A stretch of 64,000 bases of DNA. Source: Ligilactobacillus aviarius subsp. aviarius DSM 20655 (GTDB lineage: Bacteria > Bacillota > Bacilli > Lactobacillales > Lactobacillaceae). Below, piece by piece: positions 18,495-26,479 of the stretch (the first letter of the stretch is position 1; each line of letters begins with the position of its first letter). Under the pieces are notes generated by a model that was not told the origin of the DNA, did not search any database, and saw nothing but the letters and a program-made list of their open reading frames with translations. A program made the translations under genes and the position numbers. The stretch spans positions 1 to 64,000 of the forward strand of contig NZ_AYZA01000008.1 in the NCBI RefSeq assembly GCF_001436315.1, in the 5' to 3' direction.

Positions 18495-19520
18495 CTATTC
18501 ATTGATCCAGTCAAATTCCAAACTTGGATCAGCATTCAAATCAAGGCCGGCCCGGACACTATGCTTGTATCCAACGTATCCGGCAGCTCCGATCATTGCG
18601 GCGTTATCCCCGCATAATTTAAGTGGCGCTTTTAATAATTGGACATCTGGAAAGGCCTTTAATTCTTGATCAAGCCGTTCCCGTAAGCCTTGGTTGGCAG
18701 CAACTCCGCCTGCAAGGATCAATTGTTTAACCGGGAACTTCTTTAACGCATGAACAGTCTTGGCAGCTAAAACATCAACAACACTGGCTTCAAAACTGCA
18801 AGCTAAATCGGCTTTATCCAGCGTTTCGCCAACTTGTTCAGCGTGATGAACCGTATTGATAAAGGCACTCTTTAATCCGCTAAAACTGAAATCAAAGTTG
18901 TCTTCCTTTTCCATTGCCCGCGGAAAATGGAATGTATCTTTTCCTTGATGAGCTAACTCATCAATTTCCTTGCCGGCAGGATAATTGATTCCAAGAACCC
19001 GGCCGACCTTATCAAAGGCTTCACCGGCGGCATCGTCCCGGGTTTCACCAATGATTTGGAACTCATTTTCCCGTGGCAAATAAACCAGTTCCGTATGTCC
19101 GCCAGAAACCAATAATGCCAAGGCCGGAAACTTAATTTCGTCAACAAACCGGGCTGCATAAATATGACCTGCCATATGGTTAACCGGAATCAATGGTAAA
19201 TGATGAGCAAACGCAACGGCTTTGGCTGCCATTACCCCAATCAAGAGTGATCCCACAAGTCCCGGACCGTATGTTACCGCAACGGCATCCAAATCATCAT
19301 AGGTTACCCCCGCTTCTTCAAGGGCATCTTTAATGCAAGTTGTAATAATCTCGATGTGGTGCCGGCTGGCAACTTCAGGAACCACGCCGCCAAACCGTTG
19401 ATGACTTTTAATTTGAGTTGCAACAATATTGGCCAGTACTTTACAGCCATTTTCAATTACCGCAACACTGGTCTCATCACAACTCGATTCAAATGATAAA
19501 ATTAAATTCCGCTTTTCCAC
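18495..19520 (-). CDS. tsaD: tRNA N6-adenosine threonylcarbamoyltransferase TsaD
   Basis: Transfers threonylcarbamoyl to A37 of ANN-decoding tRNAs, with TsaB. The 341-residue ASKHA-fold protein has [13 protein letters not shown] (N-terminal phosphate loop), the metal ligands HHIE and HMAGHIYAA, and the [10 protein letters not shown] nucleotide loop. It follows rimI by 2 bases. Essential in most bacteria. Confidence 0.97.
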   Translation of the reverse strand: MEKRNLILSFESSCDETSVAVIENGCKVLANIVATQIKSHQRFGGVVPEVASRHHIEIITTCIKDALEEAGVTYDDLDAVAVTYGPGLVGSLLIGVMAAKAVAFAHHLPLIPVNHMAGHIYAARFVDEIKFPALALLVSGGHTELVYLPRENEFQIIGETRDDAAGEAFDKVGRVLGINYPAGKEIDELAHQGKDTFHFPRAMEKEDNFDFSFSGLKSAFINTVHHAEQVGETLDKADLACSFEASVVDVLAAKTVHALKKFPVKQLILAGGVAANQGLRERLDQELKAFPDVQLLKAPLKLCGDNAAMIGAAGYVGYKHSVRAGLDLNADPSLEFDWINE

Positions 19521-19522
19521 GA

Positions 19523-20092
19523 TTACTTCTCACCTTTAAGTAAATATCCATATTCATATGCATTTTCATCATTGTCGCTAAAATAATGATGCTTAATGCG
19601 TTCTTTCTTAAATCCTAAATCGCCATAAAACTTTTGACCTTGGAGATTGCTTTGACGAACATCGAGTGATACCCGCCGGCAGCGCAATTTCTGTGCTTCA
19701 GCAATCACAAACTTCAACATCTTAGTTGCAATTCCACGGCGCTGAAACCGCGGAACGATTGCAATATCCGTAATCCGCGCTTCGCCATGCGCATAATTGC
19801 AGGCAACATATGCAACCACGCGGTCTTCAAACCGCACTAACAACACAAGCTGGTTAGCAACATCTTGGATCTGCTTTTCAAACACGGCGTAGTTAATTGG
19901 CGTTTTCCCGTTATAAACCGCCCGTTCAACCGACAACATTTCCGGAATTGATGAAACGACTGCCCGACAAAAAAGGTAATCCTGATCATCAAGGGTTACG
20001 GTTTGATTTTCAAAGTCAATTTTCTTATCATCTGCTCCTGGCGAAAGCAAATGTTCAAATTTCTCTTTAAACTTTTTCAATATAGTTGGCAT
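19523..20092 (-). CDS. rimI: Ribosomal protein S18-alanine N-acetyltransferase RimI with N-terminal extension
   Basis: GNAT acetyltransferase. The acetyl-CoA loop is [12 protein letters not shown] (about 133-144), with DIAIVPRF before it and [23 protein letters not shown] at the C-terminal end, all typical of RimI. At 189 residues it is about 40 longer than E. coli RimI because of an N-terminal stretch of lysine- and acid-rich residues, a feature I cannot assign. It overlaps tsaB by 26 bases, so the tsaB-rimI-tsaD order of Bacillus is kept. Confidence 0.9.
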   Translation of the reverse strand: MPTILKKFKEKFEHLLSPGADDKKIDFENQTVTLDDQDYLFCRAVVSSIPEMLSVERAVYNGKTPINYAVFEKQIQDVANQLVLLVRFEDRVVAYVACNYAHGEARITDIAIVPRFQRRGIATKMLKFVIAEAQKLRCRRVSLDVRQSNLQGQKFYGDLGFKKERIKHHYFSDNDENAYEYGYLLKGEK

Positions 20093-20798
20093 GCCGATCC
20101 TTCTCCTCAGGGTGTTTTTCCATCCATTGTAATTCAGCTTGAGTTAACCGCCGATATTGAGGAACAAAGAAATCAATATCAACCGGATCCATTGTTCTTC
20201 CCAATCTGCCTAAAACTGCAGCTTGCGGAAGTTGAAAGTCAGCTGATGCAAACGTTGCTTGAGCGCCTAAAACCTGAGCACTCATTTCAGCAAACTCGTC
20301 CTTTTGCGGACCAACAAACATGATTGGCTGGTGTAAATCTTGAAGTTGAGCAAGTAGGTTCTTAAAACTGATATGCTGATCTTCAATCACACTAACTAAT
20401 TGACCATCTTTCCATTGGTATGCCCCCGCAAACACATTTAAGTTCCGGGCATCAAAGTATGGAACAATCACCCGGTCTGTCTCCGGGGCAATATTGACTG
20501 CAACGGTCTTTAAACTTGAAACCCCAACAAGTTCCTTGTTAAGGGTCGAAGCTAAAACTTTCGCCGTTGTTACTCCGATTCGAAGTCCTGTATATGATCC
20601 AGGGCCTTCAGCAACGACAAACCGATCGATGTCTTCAACATCTAAGTGACTGTCTTCCAGTAATTCAGCCACGACCGGCATTAACGTTGTACTGTGATTG
20701 CGTGAAATATTCATCGTCTTGGTTGCCAAAAGATGATCGTCATCTAAAACCGCTACGCTTAGCGGCTGGTTTGACGTATCAATTGCTAATATTTTCAT
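20067..20798 (-). CDS. tsaB: tRNA threonylcarbamoyladenosine biosynthesis protein TsaB
   Basis: Scaffold partner of TsaD for t6A synthesis. Starts MKILAIDTSNQPLSVAV, with the ASKHA N-terminal half and EGPGSYTGLRIGVTTAKVLA (about 67-86) that marks TsaB. 243 residues. AAGGACG lies before the ATG. First gene of its operon. Confidence 0.95.
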   Translation of the reverse strand: MKILAIDTSNQPLSVAVLDDDHLLATKTMNISRNHSTTLMPVVAELLEDSHLDVEDIDRFVVAEGPGSYTGLRIGVTTAKVLASTLNKELVGVSSLKTVAVNIAPETDRVIVPYFDARNLNVFAGAYQWKDGQLVSVIEDQHISFKNLLAQLQDLHQPIMFVGPQKDEFAEMSAQVLGAQATFASADFQLPQAAVLGRLGRTMDPVDIDFFVPQYRRLTQAELQWMEKHPEEKDRHANYIEKV

Positions 20799-20830
20799 TT
20801 TTTTCGTCCTTATTAATTAAAATCATAAAC

Positions 20831-20858
20831 ATAATACCACATACATGAAGAATAACAA
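20831..20858 (-). promoter_or_regulatory. Promoter of tsaB-rimI-tsaD
   Basis: TTGTTA (20853-20858) and TATTAT (20831-20836) on the minus strand, spacer 16, in the 70-base gap after the thioesterase gene. Confidence 0.5.
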
Positions 20859-20868
20859 CCTTCACAGC

Positions 20869-21615
20869 CTACTTCAATTCTTGCCATTCAACCTTTGCGG
20901 TACAGCTGACCTTATCTCCGACCCGAATTTCATGGATCGATTCCAACCGTTCTTCATCAAAGTGCGTCAAACTATCAACGACTTCGCCAGACCGAACTTC
21001 ATTTTTATAAACGATGTTAAACTGTTTAACTTCGTGCGTCCGCAAAAATTCTTCCGGTAATGTATCAAGCATCCAATCAAAGTAGTGAATGTTATTCACG
21101 TGCTGGTTGCTGTCGATGTCCATAAAGCGGACACGATACTTCTTCGTGATCTCCGCTTCTTCCGGTTTCAAAACCGGTGGAACTGCTAAGCGTTCAACCT
21201 TCGTCGTATAATCGCCTTCATACGGACCAACGATTTCATCTTTAATTCGGGCAATTTTCCGCTTTTCCTTATCCATTAAGCAAAAGACAGTATGCATCTT
21301 AACAATCTCTTCACCCTGTTCATCTTCCATCATAAAGTCCCGGTAGCAGAAATACCGGTTATATGATTCAGCCTGGGTCGTGATCTTAACCTTTTCATGA
21401 TCGACTGGAAGCCGTTTGACATCAATAATATTCTGGCTTACGATCCATCCATATCCCATTGAATCAAGCTTTTCGGTTGAGATTCCAAGATTCGAACTTT
21501 GATCAGTTGAAACCAACATGCACAGGTCGACCAAATTTCCAATATTCAACCGCCCAGTCACATTGGTTTCAAAATAAACAACTTTATGTTCTTCGGTATA
21601 CTTTTTTCCTGGCAC
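20869..21615 (-). CDS. Acyl-ACP thioesterase
   Basis: Releases fatty acids from acyl carrier protein. Two hotdog domains are recognisable (about 5-130 and 150-248), with the catalytic-region signature FMDIDSNQHVNNIHYFDWML near 160-180. GTG at 21615 is preferred because AAGGAG lies about 7 bases ahead; the GTG three codons earlier touches that site. This gives 248 residues, family size. It ends the tmk-darA-holB-yabA-rsmI series, as in other lactobacilli. Confidence 0.9.
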   Translation of the reverse strand: MPGKKYTEEHKVVYFETNVTGRLNIGNLVDLCMLVSTDQSSNLGISTEKLDSMGYGWIVSQNIIDVKRLPVDHEKVKITTQAESYNRYFCYRDFMMEDEQGEEIVKMHTVFCLMDKEKRKIARIKDEIVGPYEGDYTTKVERLAVPPVLKPEEAEITKKYRVRFMDIDSNQHVNNIHYFDWMLDTLPEEFLRTHEVKQFNIVYKNEVRSGEVVDSLTHFDEERLESIHEIRVGDKVSCTAKVEWQELK

Positions 21616-21640
21616 AGTGCCCACTCCTTAAAACTAACTT

Positions 21641-22525
21641 TTAATTCAGCCCATGATACTCGTTATAAACGTCCTGTTTCTTTAAGTGATTGTTCTTTGC
21701 AATTTGTTTAATAGCGGCATTCGGTTTCATTTGATGATCATCGATCAATTGTTGAACCTGATCTTTCAGTGACCCGCTAACCTTTTCCGGTTGAGTTTCT
21801 TCCGGATGTGCGTTGCCTTCAACGATCAAGACAAACTCGCCGCGAACTTCTTCCTGCCCGCTCCATTCAACCGCATCGGTAAGTGTTCCGCGTAAATACT
21901 CTTCATACCGTTTTGTCAGTTCCCGGCACAAAACAATTTTCCGCTCTTCGCCAAAAACGGCCATCAAGTTTTTCAACGTTTTATTCAAGCGGTGCGGGGC
22001 TTCATAGAAAATCATCGTTACCGTTTGCGAATTCAACTTTTCAAGAGTCGCTACCTGTTCCGTCTTCTTCCGTGGTAAAAAGCCATAGAACAAGAATGGT
22101 TGGGGAACAAGACCAGAGGCGATCAAAGCTGTCAATGACGCACTGGGCCCGGGAAGCGCAATCACCCGGATTCCTTCGGCCGCGCATGCTTCAACCAATT
22201 CATGTCCCGGATCACTGATCGACGGCATCCCCGCATCACTGACTTGAGCAATACTTTTACCATCTTTCAACATTGCAATCAATTCAGGAATGCGTTCCTG
22301 AGTATTAAACTTGTGAAAACTGATCTGCTTTGTGTGGATATCAAAGTGATTTAATAATTTTTGAGTATTCCGTGTATCTTCGGCAGCAATATAATCTGCC
22401 TGCTTTAACGTTTCAACCGCCCGGGGAGTCATATCGTTTAAATTTCCGATCGGCGTTGGAACTAAATACAGCGCTCCAACTTGCGGATCGACATTTTGAA
22501 AACTACTTACCTTTTGAATCGCCAT
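21641..22525 (-). CDS. rsmI: 16S rRNA (cytidine-1402-2'-O)-methyltransferase
   Basis: Tetrapyrrole-methylase fold enzyme that methylates C1402 in the ribosomal P site. The 294 residues include LYLVPTPIGNLNDMTPRA (about 19-36), AAEDTRNTQKLL, QVSDAGMPSISDPG and ALPGPSASLTAL. The C-terminal extra helical domain is present. Overlaps yabA by 23 bases. Confidence 0.96.
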   Translation of the reverse strand: MAIQKVSSFQNVDPQVGALYLVPTPIGNLNDMTPRAVETLKQADYIAAEDTRNTQKLLNHFDIHTKQISFHKFNTQERIPELIAMLKDGKSIAQVSDAGMPSISDPGHELVEACAAEGIRVIALPGPSASLTALIASGLVPQPFLFYGFLPRKKTEQVATLEKLNSQTVTMIFYEAPHRLNKTLKNLMAVFGEERKIVLCRELTKRYEEYLRGTLTDAVEWSGQEEVRGEFVLIVEGNAHPEETQPEKVSGSLKDQVQQLIDDHQMKPNAAIKQIAKNNHLKKQDVYNEYHGLN

Positions 22526-22865
22526 CGATTTCTCTCCACTTTTCTCCGTAAATTATATCCTGGCAAAAAATACATTCATCATCTGTCCGGCGCGAACCAA
22601 AATATTGGGTACATACATGGAATCCTTCATGATAAAGGTTTTCCAAGTTTTGCCGCGACCGGGAAAGACCGCTGTTTTTCTTTATTTTCTTATTATTTTC
22701 AAGTTCAGCAAGCCGCTCGCGCAAATGCGTATTTTCAACTTCAAGCTGGTTGTTCTTTTCAATGATCTGCGTCATTTGATTCCGCATCAATGAAAGGGTC
22801 GCTGCCATTTCATTTGCTTGAGCTTCCATTGTTTCAAAACTATCGTATAATTCTCCTTTATCCAT
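22503..22865 (-). CDS. yabA: Replication initiation control protein YabA
   Basis: Negative regulator of DnaA that links it to DnaN. The N-terminal half is a coiled coil (about 1-65, tetramerising), the C-terminal part a zinc module with H/C ligands in FHVCTQYFGSR and DECIFC. Starting at MDKGELYDSF (22865) gives 120 residues, like Bacillus YabA; the ATG three codons earlier is nearly on top of AGGA. It follows holB directly. Confidence 0.93.
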   Translation of the reverse strand: MDKGELYDSFETMEAQANEMAATLSLMRNQMTQIIEKNNQLEVENTHLRERLAELENNKKIKKNSGLSRSRQNLENLYHEGFHVCTQYFGSRRTDDECIFCQDIIYGEKWREIDGDSKGK

Positions 22866-22877
22866 TCCTATCATATC

Positions 22878-23876
22878 CTATCTTTTGTGGTAGCAGCGGC
22901 ATAACCGCAATGTTAATCCTTCTAATACATTTTGATATGAAACGTTAACTGCCAGTTGGTTCCAGCAATTCATCACCAATTCAACGCCCTTGGTCAGCTG
23001 GGAAGCTGGGATTTGTTCAGCTGCCTGAGCAAGCATCTGCTTTTCGGTGATAAATGCAACTTCATCGTCCTGATGATACCGCAATAAAATCAAATCCCGA
23101 CAGATCATGACCATCAATTCCAAAAGACGTTCCTGAGCAGGCCGTTCATCAACTAACGGCATCAACCGGGTTTGAACATAGACAAATGCCCGCCAGTCAT
23201 CCGCTAAAATTGCCTTCATCCAATTCACAACTTCGGTAAGCAATTTCTGAAACTGTTCATCGGTCCCTAACGCGACCAGTTCATCAAAATCAGCATTTAA
23301 GTTCACCAAAACAGATCCAACCACCTTATCAACTCCAGCATCCATGAGCTTTTTTAATTGAGTTTCCCGGTTTAAGCTCGCCATTTCAACAACCTGGCAC
23401 CGCGAAACGATCGTCGGCAAAATCTGATTGGCATGACTTGAAAGGAGAAACGCCGTAATGCTGCCATTGGGTTCTTCGATGAATTTCAGCAAGCTATTGG
23501 CTGCACTGGTCGTCATCTTTTCAACGTCTTGAATGATGAAAACTTTCCGGTTACCTTCCAGCCCGCTTTTAGAAAATTCCGATTTTAAGTACCGGACTTG
23601 ATCAACCTTAATCGACCGTCCTTCAGGAATGATTCGCACCACGTCAGGATGTTCATTCGCAGCAATCCGTCGGCATTCCGAGCATTTTAAACACGGCGTT
23701 CCATCCGCATTCCGCTGATTACAGAAAATTCCCTGTGCGATCCAAACCGCAAGACTAAGCTTGCCTGTTCCGGATGCTCCGCTTAATAAATACGCGTGTG
23801 CAAGGCGATTTTCATTTATCAATTTCGCAAAATGCTGCGTTAATTGTGGTTGAATTGCTGTGATCTCCTGCTCCAT
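22878..23876 (-). CDS. holB: DNA polymerase III subunit delta prime
   Basis: Clamp-loader subunit. Walker-like LLSGASGTGKLSLA (about 30-43), four zinc cysteines (CNQRNADGTPCLKCSEC), and SRC sensor VSRCQVVEM. 332 residues. Lies 15 bases after darA. Works with DnaX encoded about 3 kb upstream. Confidence 0.95.
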   Translation of the reverse strand: MEQEITAIQPQLTQHFAKLINENRLAHAYLLSGASGTGKLSLAVWIAQGIFCNQRNADGTPCLKCSECRRIAANEHPDVVRIIPEGRSIKVDQVRYLKSEFSKSGLEGNRKVFIIQDVEKMTTSAANSLLKFIEEPNGSITAFLLSSHANQILPTIVSRCQVVEMASLNRETQLKKLMDAGVDKVVGSVLVNLNADFDELVALGTDEQFQKLLTEVVNWMKAILADDWRAFVYVQTRLMPLVDERPAQERLLELMVMICRDLILLRYHQDDEVAFITEKQMLAQAAEQIPASQLTKGVELVMNCWNQLAVNVSYQNVLEGLTLRLCRCYHKR

Positions 23877-23891
23877 GATTCCTCCATCAAA

Positions 23892-24224
23892 TCAATACTG
23901 TTCAAATTGAGCAACATCGAGGACAAAAACCGTTGCACCGCCAATGCTGACTTGGCGCGGATAATTATTCCGCACCCCTTCAACATGGGTGTCGACTCCA
24001 ACCGGCGGGGTAATAAACTTCCGCCGTTTCTTCGAGACATGCTTTATAATTTCGAGCACCTCATCGACCCGCTGATCATCAATTCCAATCAAAAAAGTTG
24101 AGTTTCCGGATCGCAAAAAGCTGCCGCTCGATGCAAGCTTCGTCGCCCGCACGTCATGCTCGATGAACTGGTTGCTTAATTGATCGCTATCTTTATCCTG
24201 AACAATTGCGATTACTAATTTCAT
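23892..24224 (-). CDS. darA: Cyclic-di-AMP receptor DarA (YaaQ/PstA), PII-like
   Basis: PII-like trimer that binds c-di-AMP; output in lactobacilli is unknown. 110 residues, with the family pattern MKLVIAIVQDKD, the T-loop region, STFLIGIDD, and GGATVFVLDVAQFEQY at the C terminus. Start codon overlaps the tmk stop (ATGA), so it is translationally coupled. Confidence 0.93.
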   Translation of the reverse strand: MKLVIAIVQDKDSDQLSNQFIEHDVRATKLASSGSFLRSGNSTFLIGIDDQRVDEVLEIIKHVSKKRRKFITPPVGVDTHVEGVRNNYPRQVSIGGATVFVLDVAQFEQY

Positions 24225-24868
24225 TCGTGCTCCTTAACCTTTAAAAACTGCTTCAAAATTGCAAGCACATCGTCAGTTACCTTCTCAATTGACTGACTGG
24301 CATCAATAACCTTTATGCGTTGCGGATTATCCTGAGCAAGTTTCAAGTATCCCTGATGGACCCGGCGGTAAAAATCAAGCTGATCTTTATCCAGCCGGTT
24401 GACTTCATCTTGCCGATTATTTTGAATTCGATTTAACCCGACTTCCGGGTCAATTTCAAAATACAGTGTCAGGTCCGGTGTCAAACCGTTCGTCGCAAAC
24501 TCGTTGATCTTTGCAACGGCATCCATTCCGATTTCACGTCCGGCTCCCTGATATACCAGCGAACTATCTACAAAACGGTCGCTCATAATAATTTTGCCAT
24601 CCTTCAACGCTGGCAAAACATTTTCAACCAGATGTTGCCGCCGGGCTGCAGCAAACAATAATGCTTCTGTCCGGGCATCCATTTCGGCATATTCTTCGCT
24701 CAAAATAATCTTCCGAATTGCCTCCGCAATCCGATTACCGCCGGGCTCGCGACTGTACATAAAGCGGTCAGCGTCCGGCGACTGTTCAAAGGCTTTAATT
24801 ACATTTCGAATGACGGTTGTTTTCCCTGACCCGTCAAGTCCTTCAAATGTAATAAACTTTCCACTCAA
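24221..24868 (-). CDS. tmk: Thymidylate kinase
   Basis: Makes dTDP from dTMP. P-loop FEGLDGSGKTT at the N terminus, the DR(Y/H)-like SDRFVDSSLVYQGAGR, and a LID segment QNNRQDEVNRLD. All possible starts are TTG; the one at 24868 gives MSGKFITFEG, the usual family start, and 215 residues; two further TTG codons lie up to 24877. Own promoter just upstream. Confidence 0.94.
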   Translation of the reverse strand: MSGKFITFEGLDGSGKTTVIRNVIKAFEQSPDADRFMYSREPGGNRIAEAIRKIILSEEYAEMDARTEALLFAAARRQHLVENVLPALKDGKIIMSDRFVDSSLVYQGAGREIGMDAVAKINEFATNGLTPDLTLYFEIDPEVGLNRIQNNRQDEVNRLDKDQLDFYRRVHQGYLKLAQDNPQRIKVIDASQSIEKVTDDVLAILKQFLKVKEHE

Positions 24869-24900
24869 TGCCAACAACTCTCTTCAATATTAATACTTTA

Positions 24901-24930
24901 ATTGTACTTTAAGTTGAGAGATTTCTCCAA
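24901..24930 (-). promoter_or_regulatory. Promoter of the tmk-darA-holB-yabA-rsmI operon
   Basis: TTGGAG (24925-24930) and TACAAT (24901-24906) on the minus strand, spacer 18. Confidence 0.5.
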
Positions 24931-24975
24931 TAGATTTATTAAATTGTCTTTTTATTTTTTCCAATCAAAAAGCAT

Positions 24976-25110
24976 ACAAAAACACCCTGCAAACTTTCAC
25001 TTGCAAGGTGTTTCCCCCTAACAAATATCCTAAAATATCTTCCTGATTCTCTAAGTCCTACTTCTACCTTATCAAAATTTGCATAGTTTAACAAAATATA
25101 ATCATTATAC
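24976..25110 (-). ncRNA. Candidate short transcript upstream of tmk, ending at a strong terminator
   Basis: The 319-base stretch 24869-25187 has no protein gene. On the minus strand it holds a TATAAT (about 25102-25107, weak -35), then about 90 bases, then a 13-bp hairpin (24980-25013) followed by TTTTTG. Because tmk has its own promoter further down, the terminator seems to end a separate RNA of roughly 110-120 bases. No riboswitch class or open frame was recognised. It could instead be an attenuated tmk leader. Confidence 0.35.
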
Positions 25111-25187
25111 TAGTATCTATTCAAAAAGCATTTTAACTATTTTCTAACCTAAAGTAAGTTATACTAACAATGAAAGGAGTCTTTACA

Positions 25188-25574
25188 ATGAAATTATCGC
25201 TTACCCCTGAAGCGGCATCAAAGTTAGCACCGTTATTTGATGACCCAACTTCAATTGTCCTGCTTGATTATGGTGACGGCAATGGCTTTTTAGCAGAAGG
25301 CAAAACCGAATGCACCTTGAACCAAGCGTTTCGAATTTTGATTGTCCACAAAGACTGTGATTTTCACGAATATAATCAACATTTAGCCACTTCTTTAGGA
25401 AATTTCTATTATAAGGATTACACCAAGATGTTTATGGATGACGAAATGACAATCAAATTAAATCCTCATGACCAGCAATTATCCTTGCATGGAAAATATC
25501 GCGGAGTCATTACTGCAAACCTGAAAATTTTAGACTACCGCAACCAGGAAAATAATAATCGATATCATCTATAA
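25188..25574 (+). CDS. Iron-sulfur cluster biosynthesis family protein (HesB/YneR-like)
   Basis: Small protein of the Fe-S_biosyn (HesB-like) fold as found in lactobacilli, where the canonical cysteine triad is missing: only two cysteines (KTEC, KDC) are seen. ATG at 25188 follows AAAGGAG with 8 bases and gives 128 residues starting MKLSLTPEAASKLAP. Pattern of a DYGDG segment, FRILIV core and a NLKILDY end fits this group. Function is not established. Alone on the plus strand within a minus-strand block; TATACT precedes it at 25161-25166. Confidence 0.7.
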   Translation: MKLSLTPEAASKLAPLFDDPTSIVLLDYGDGNGFLAEGKTECTLNQAFRILIVHKDCDFHEYNQHLATSLGNFYYKDYTKMFMDDEMTIKLNPHDQQLSLHGKYRGVITANLKILDYRNQENNNRYHL

Positions 25575-25578
25575 AAAA

Positions 25579-25612
25579 ATAGGCTTGCGCCTTTCAGCGC
25601 AAGCCTATTTTT
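25579..25612. terminator. Bidirectional terminator between the HesB-like gene and yaaL
   Basis: Stem ATAGGCTTGCGC and complement, 6-base loop, A-run before and T-run after. Confidence 0.88.
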
Positions 25613-25868
25613 ATCGTACGATCACTGATTCTTGAATCTTAGCCTTCACTTTTCGATGCTTGGCTTCCCGGAAAAGAAATTCAAATTTAGCCCGAGCAAT
25701 TTGCTCACTTGCCAGCAACTCTTCCGTTGACATGGTCGCTAACAAATCGTCGTTGTGCCGGATGTTATTAAATTCATCCTTTGCCAACTCAATATCAGCT
25801 AACAATTTCCGGTCATATTGTTTCTTCAATGTTTCTTGATTGCGTTTTTTTCTTCCAAATCCAAACAT
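25611..25868 (-). CDS. yaaL: YaaL family protein (DUF2508)
   Basis: Small helical protein of 85 residues, unknown function, always beside recR in Firmicutes. Begins [19 protein letters not shown], charged throughout. ATG overlaps the recR stop (TAATG), so coupled. Confidence 0.88.
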   Translation of the reverse strand: MFGFGRKKRNQETLKKQYDRKLLADIELAKDEFNNIRHNDDLLATMSTEELLASEQIARAKFEFLFREAKHRKVKAKIQESVIVR

Positions 25869-26467
25869 TATAGTTCCGTCCGCCCTTCAATTGCCTTAAA
25901 TAAGGTCATCTCATCTGCATATTCAATGTCGCTGCCGACCGCCAATCCATGAGCCAAACGAGTAACTTTTACCCCCGCCGGTTTGATCAGCCGTGCAATG
26001 TATGTTGCCGTTGCTTCCCCTTCTGGAGTTGCGTTAGTTGCTAAAATCACTTCTTTGATTTGGTCATTTTGCTGCAGGCGCTTGATCAAGCCCGTGATAT
26101 TGATATCTTCCGGTCCTTTGCCTTCGATTGGAGATAACACGCCATGCAAAACGTGGTACAACCCGTGGTATTCCCGCATCTTTTCAAGCGACATCACATC
26201 TTTTGGTTGTTCAACAACGATCACTTGGCTCTGATCACGTGATTTATCTGCACAGATCACACATGGATCGCTTTCAGTAATGTTGCCGCAAATACTGCAA
26301 AAATGCAGATCTTTCTTTGCTGACACAAGGGCCTTGGCAAAGTTTTCCACATCTTTTTCATCCATATCAAGGGTGAAAAATGCAAGCCGGGTCGCTGTTT
26401 TGCTGCCAATTCCCGGCAACTTCGAGTAACTATCGATCAATTTTGCAATTGGTTCTGGATATTGCAT
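25868..26467 (-). CDS. recR: Recombination mediator RecR
   Basis: Acts with RecF/RecO to load RecA. 199 residues: helix-hairpin-helix [14 protein letters not shown], zinc finger [16 protein letters not shown] (about 57-72), TOPRIM domain ([12 protein letters not shown]..., [17 protein letters not shown]), Walker-B-like C-terminal region. It follows dnaX by 12 bases; the ybaB/ebfC gene normally between dnaX and recR is absent. Confidence 0.97.
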   Translation of the reverse strand: MQYPEPIAKLIDSYSKLPGIGSKTATRLAFFTLDMDEKDVENFAKALVSAKKDLHFCSICGNITESDPCVICADKSRDQSQVIVVEQPKDVMSLEKMREYHGLYHVLHGVLSPIEGKGPEDINITGLIKRLQQNDQIKEVILATNATPEGEATATYIARLIKPAGVKVTRLAHGLAVGSDIEYADEMTLFKAIEGRTEL

Positions 26468-26479
26468 TTAATCACCTCA

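Noticed and set aside
24878-25187. Known riboswitch upstream of tmk
   Set aside because: No preQ1, SAM, purine or c-di-AMP core was recognised; kept only as a candidate RNA.
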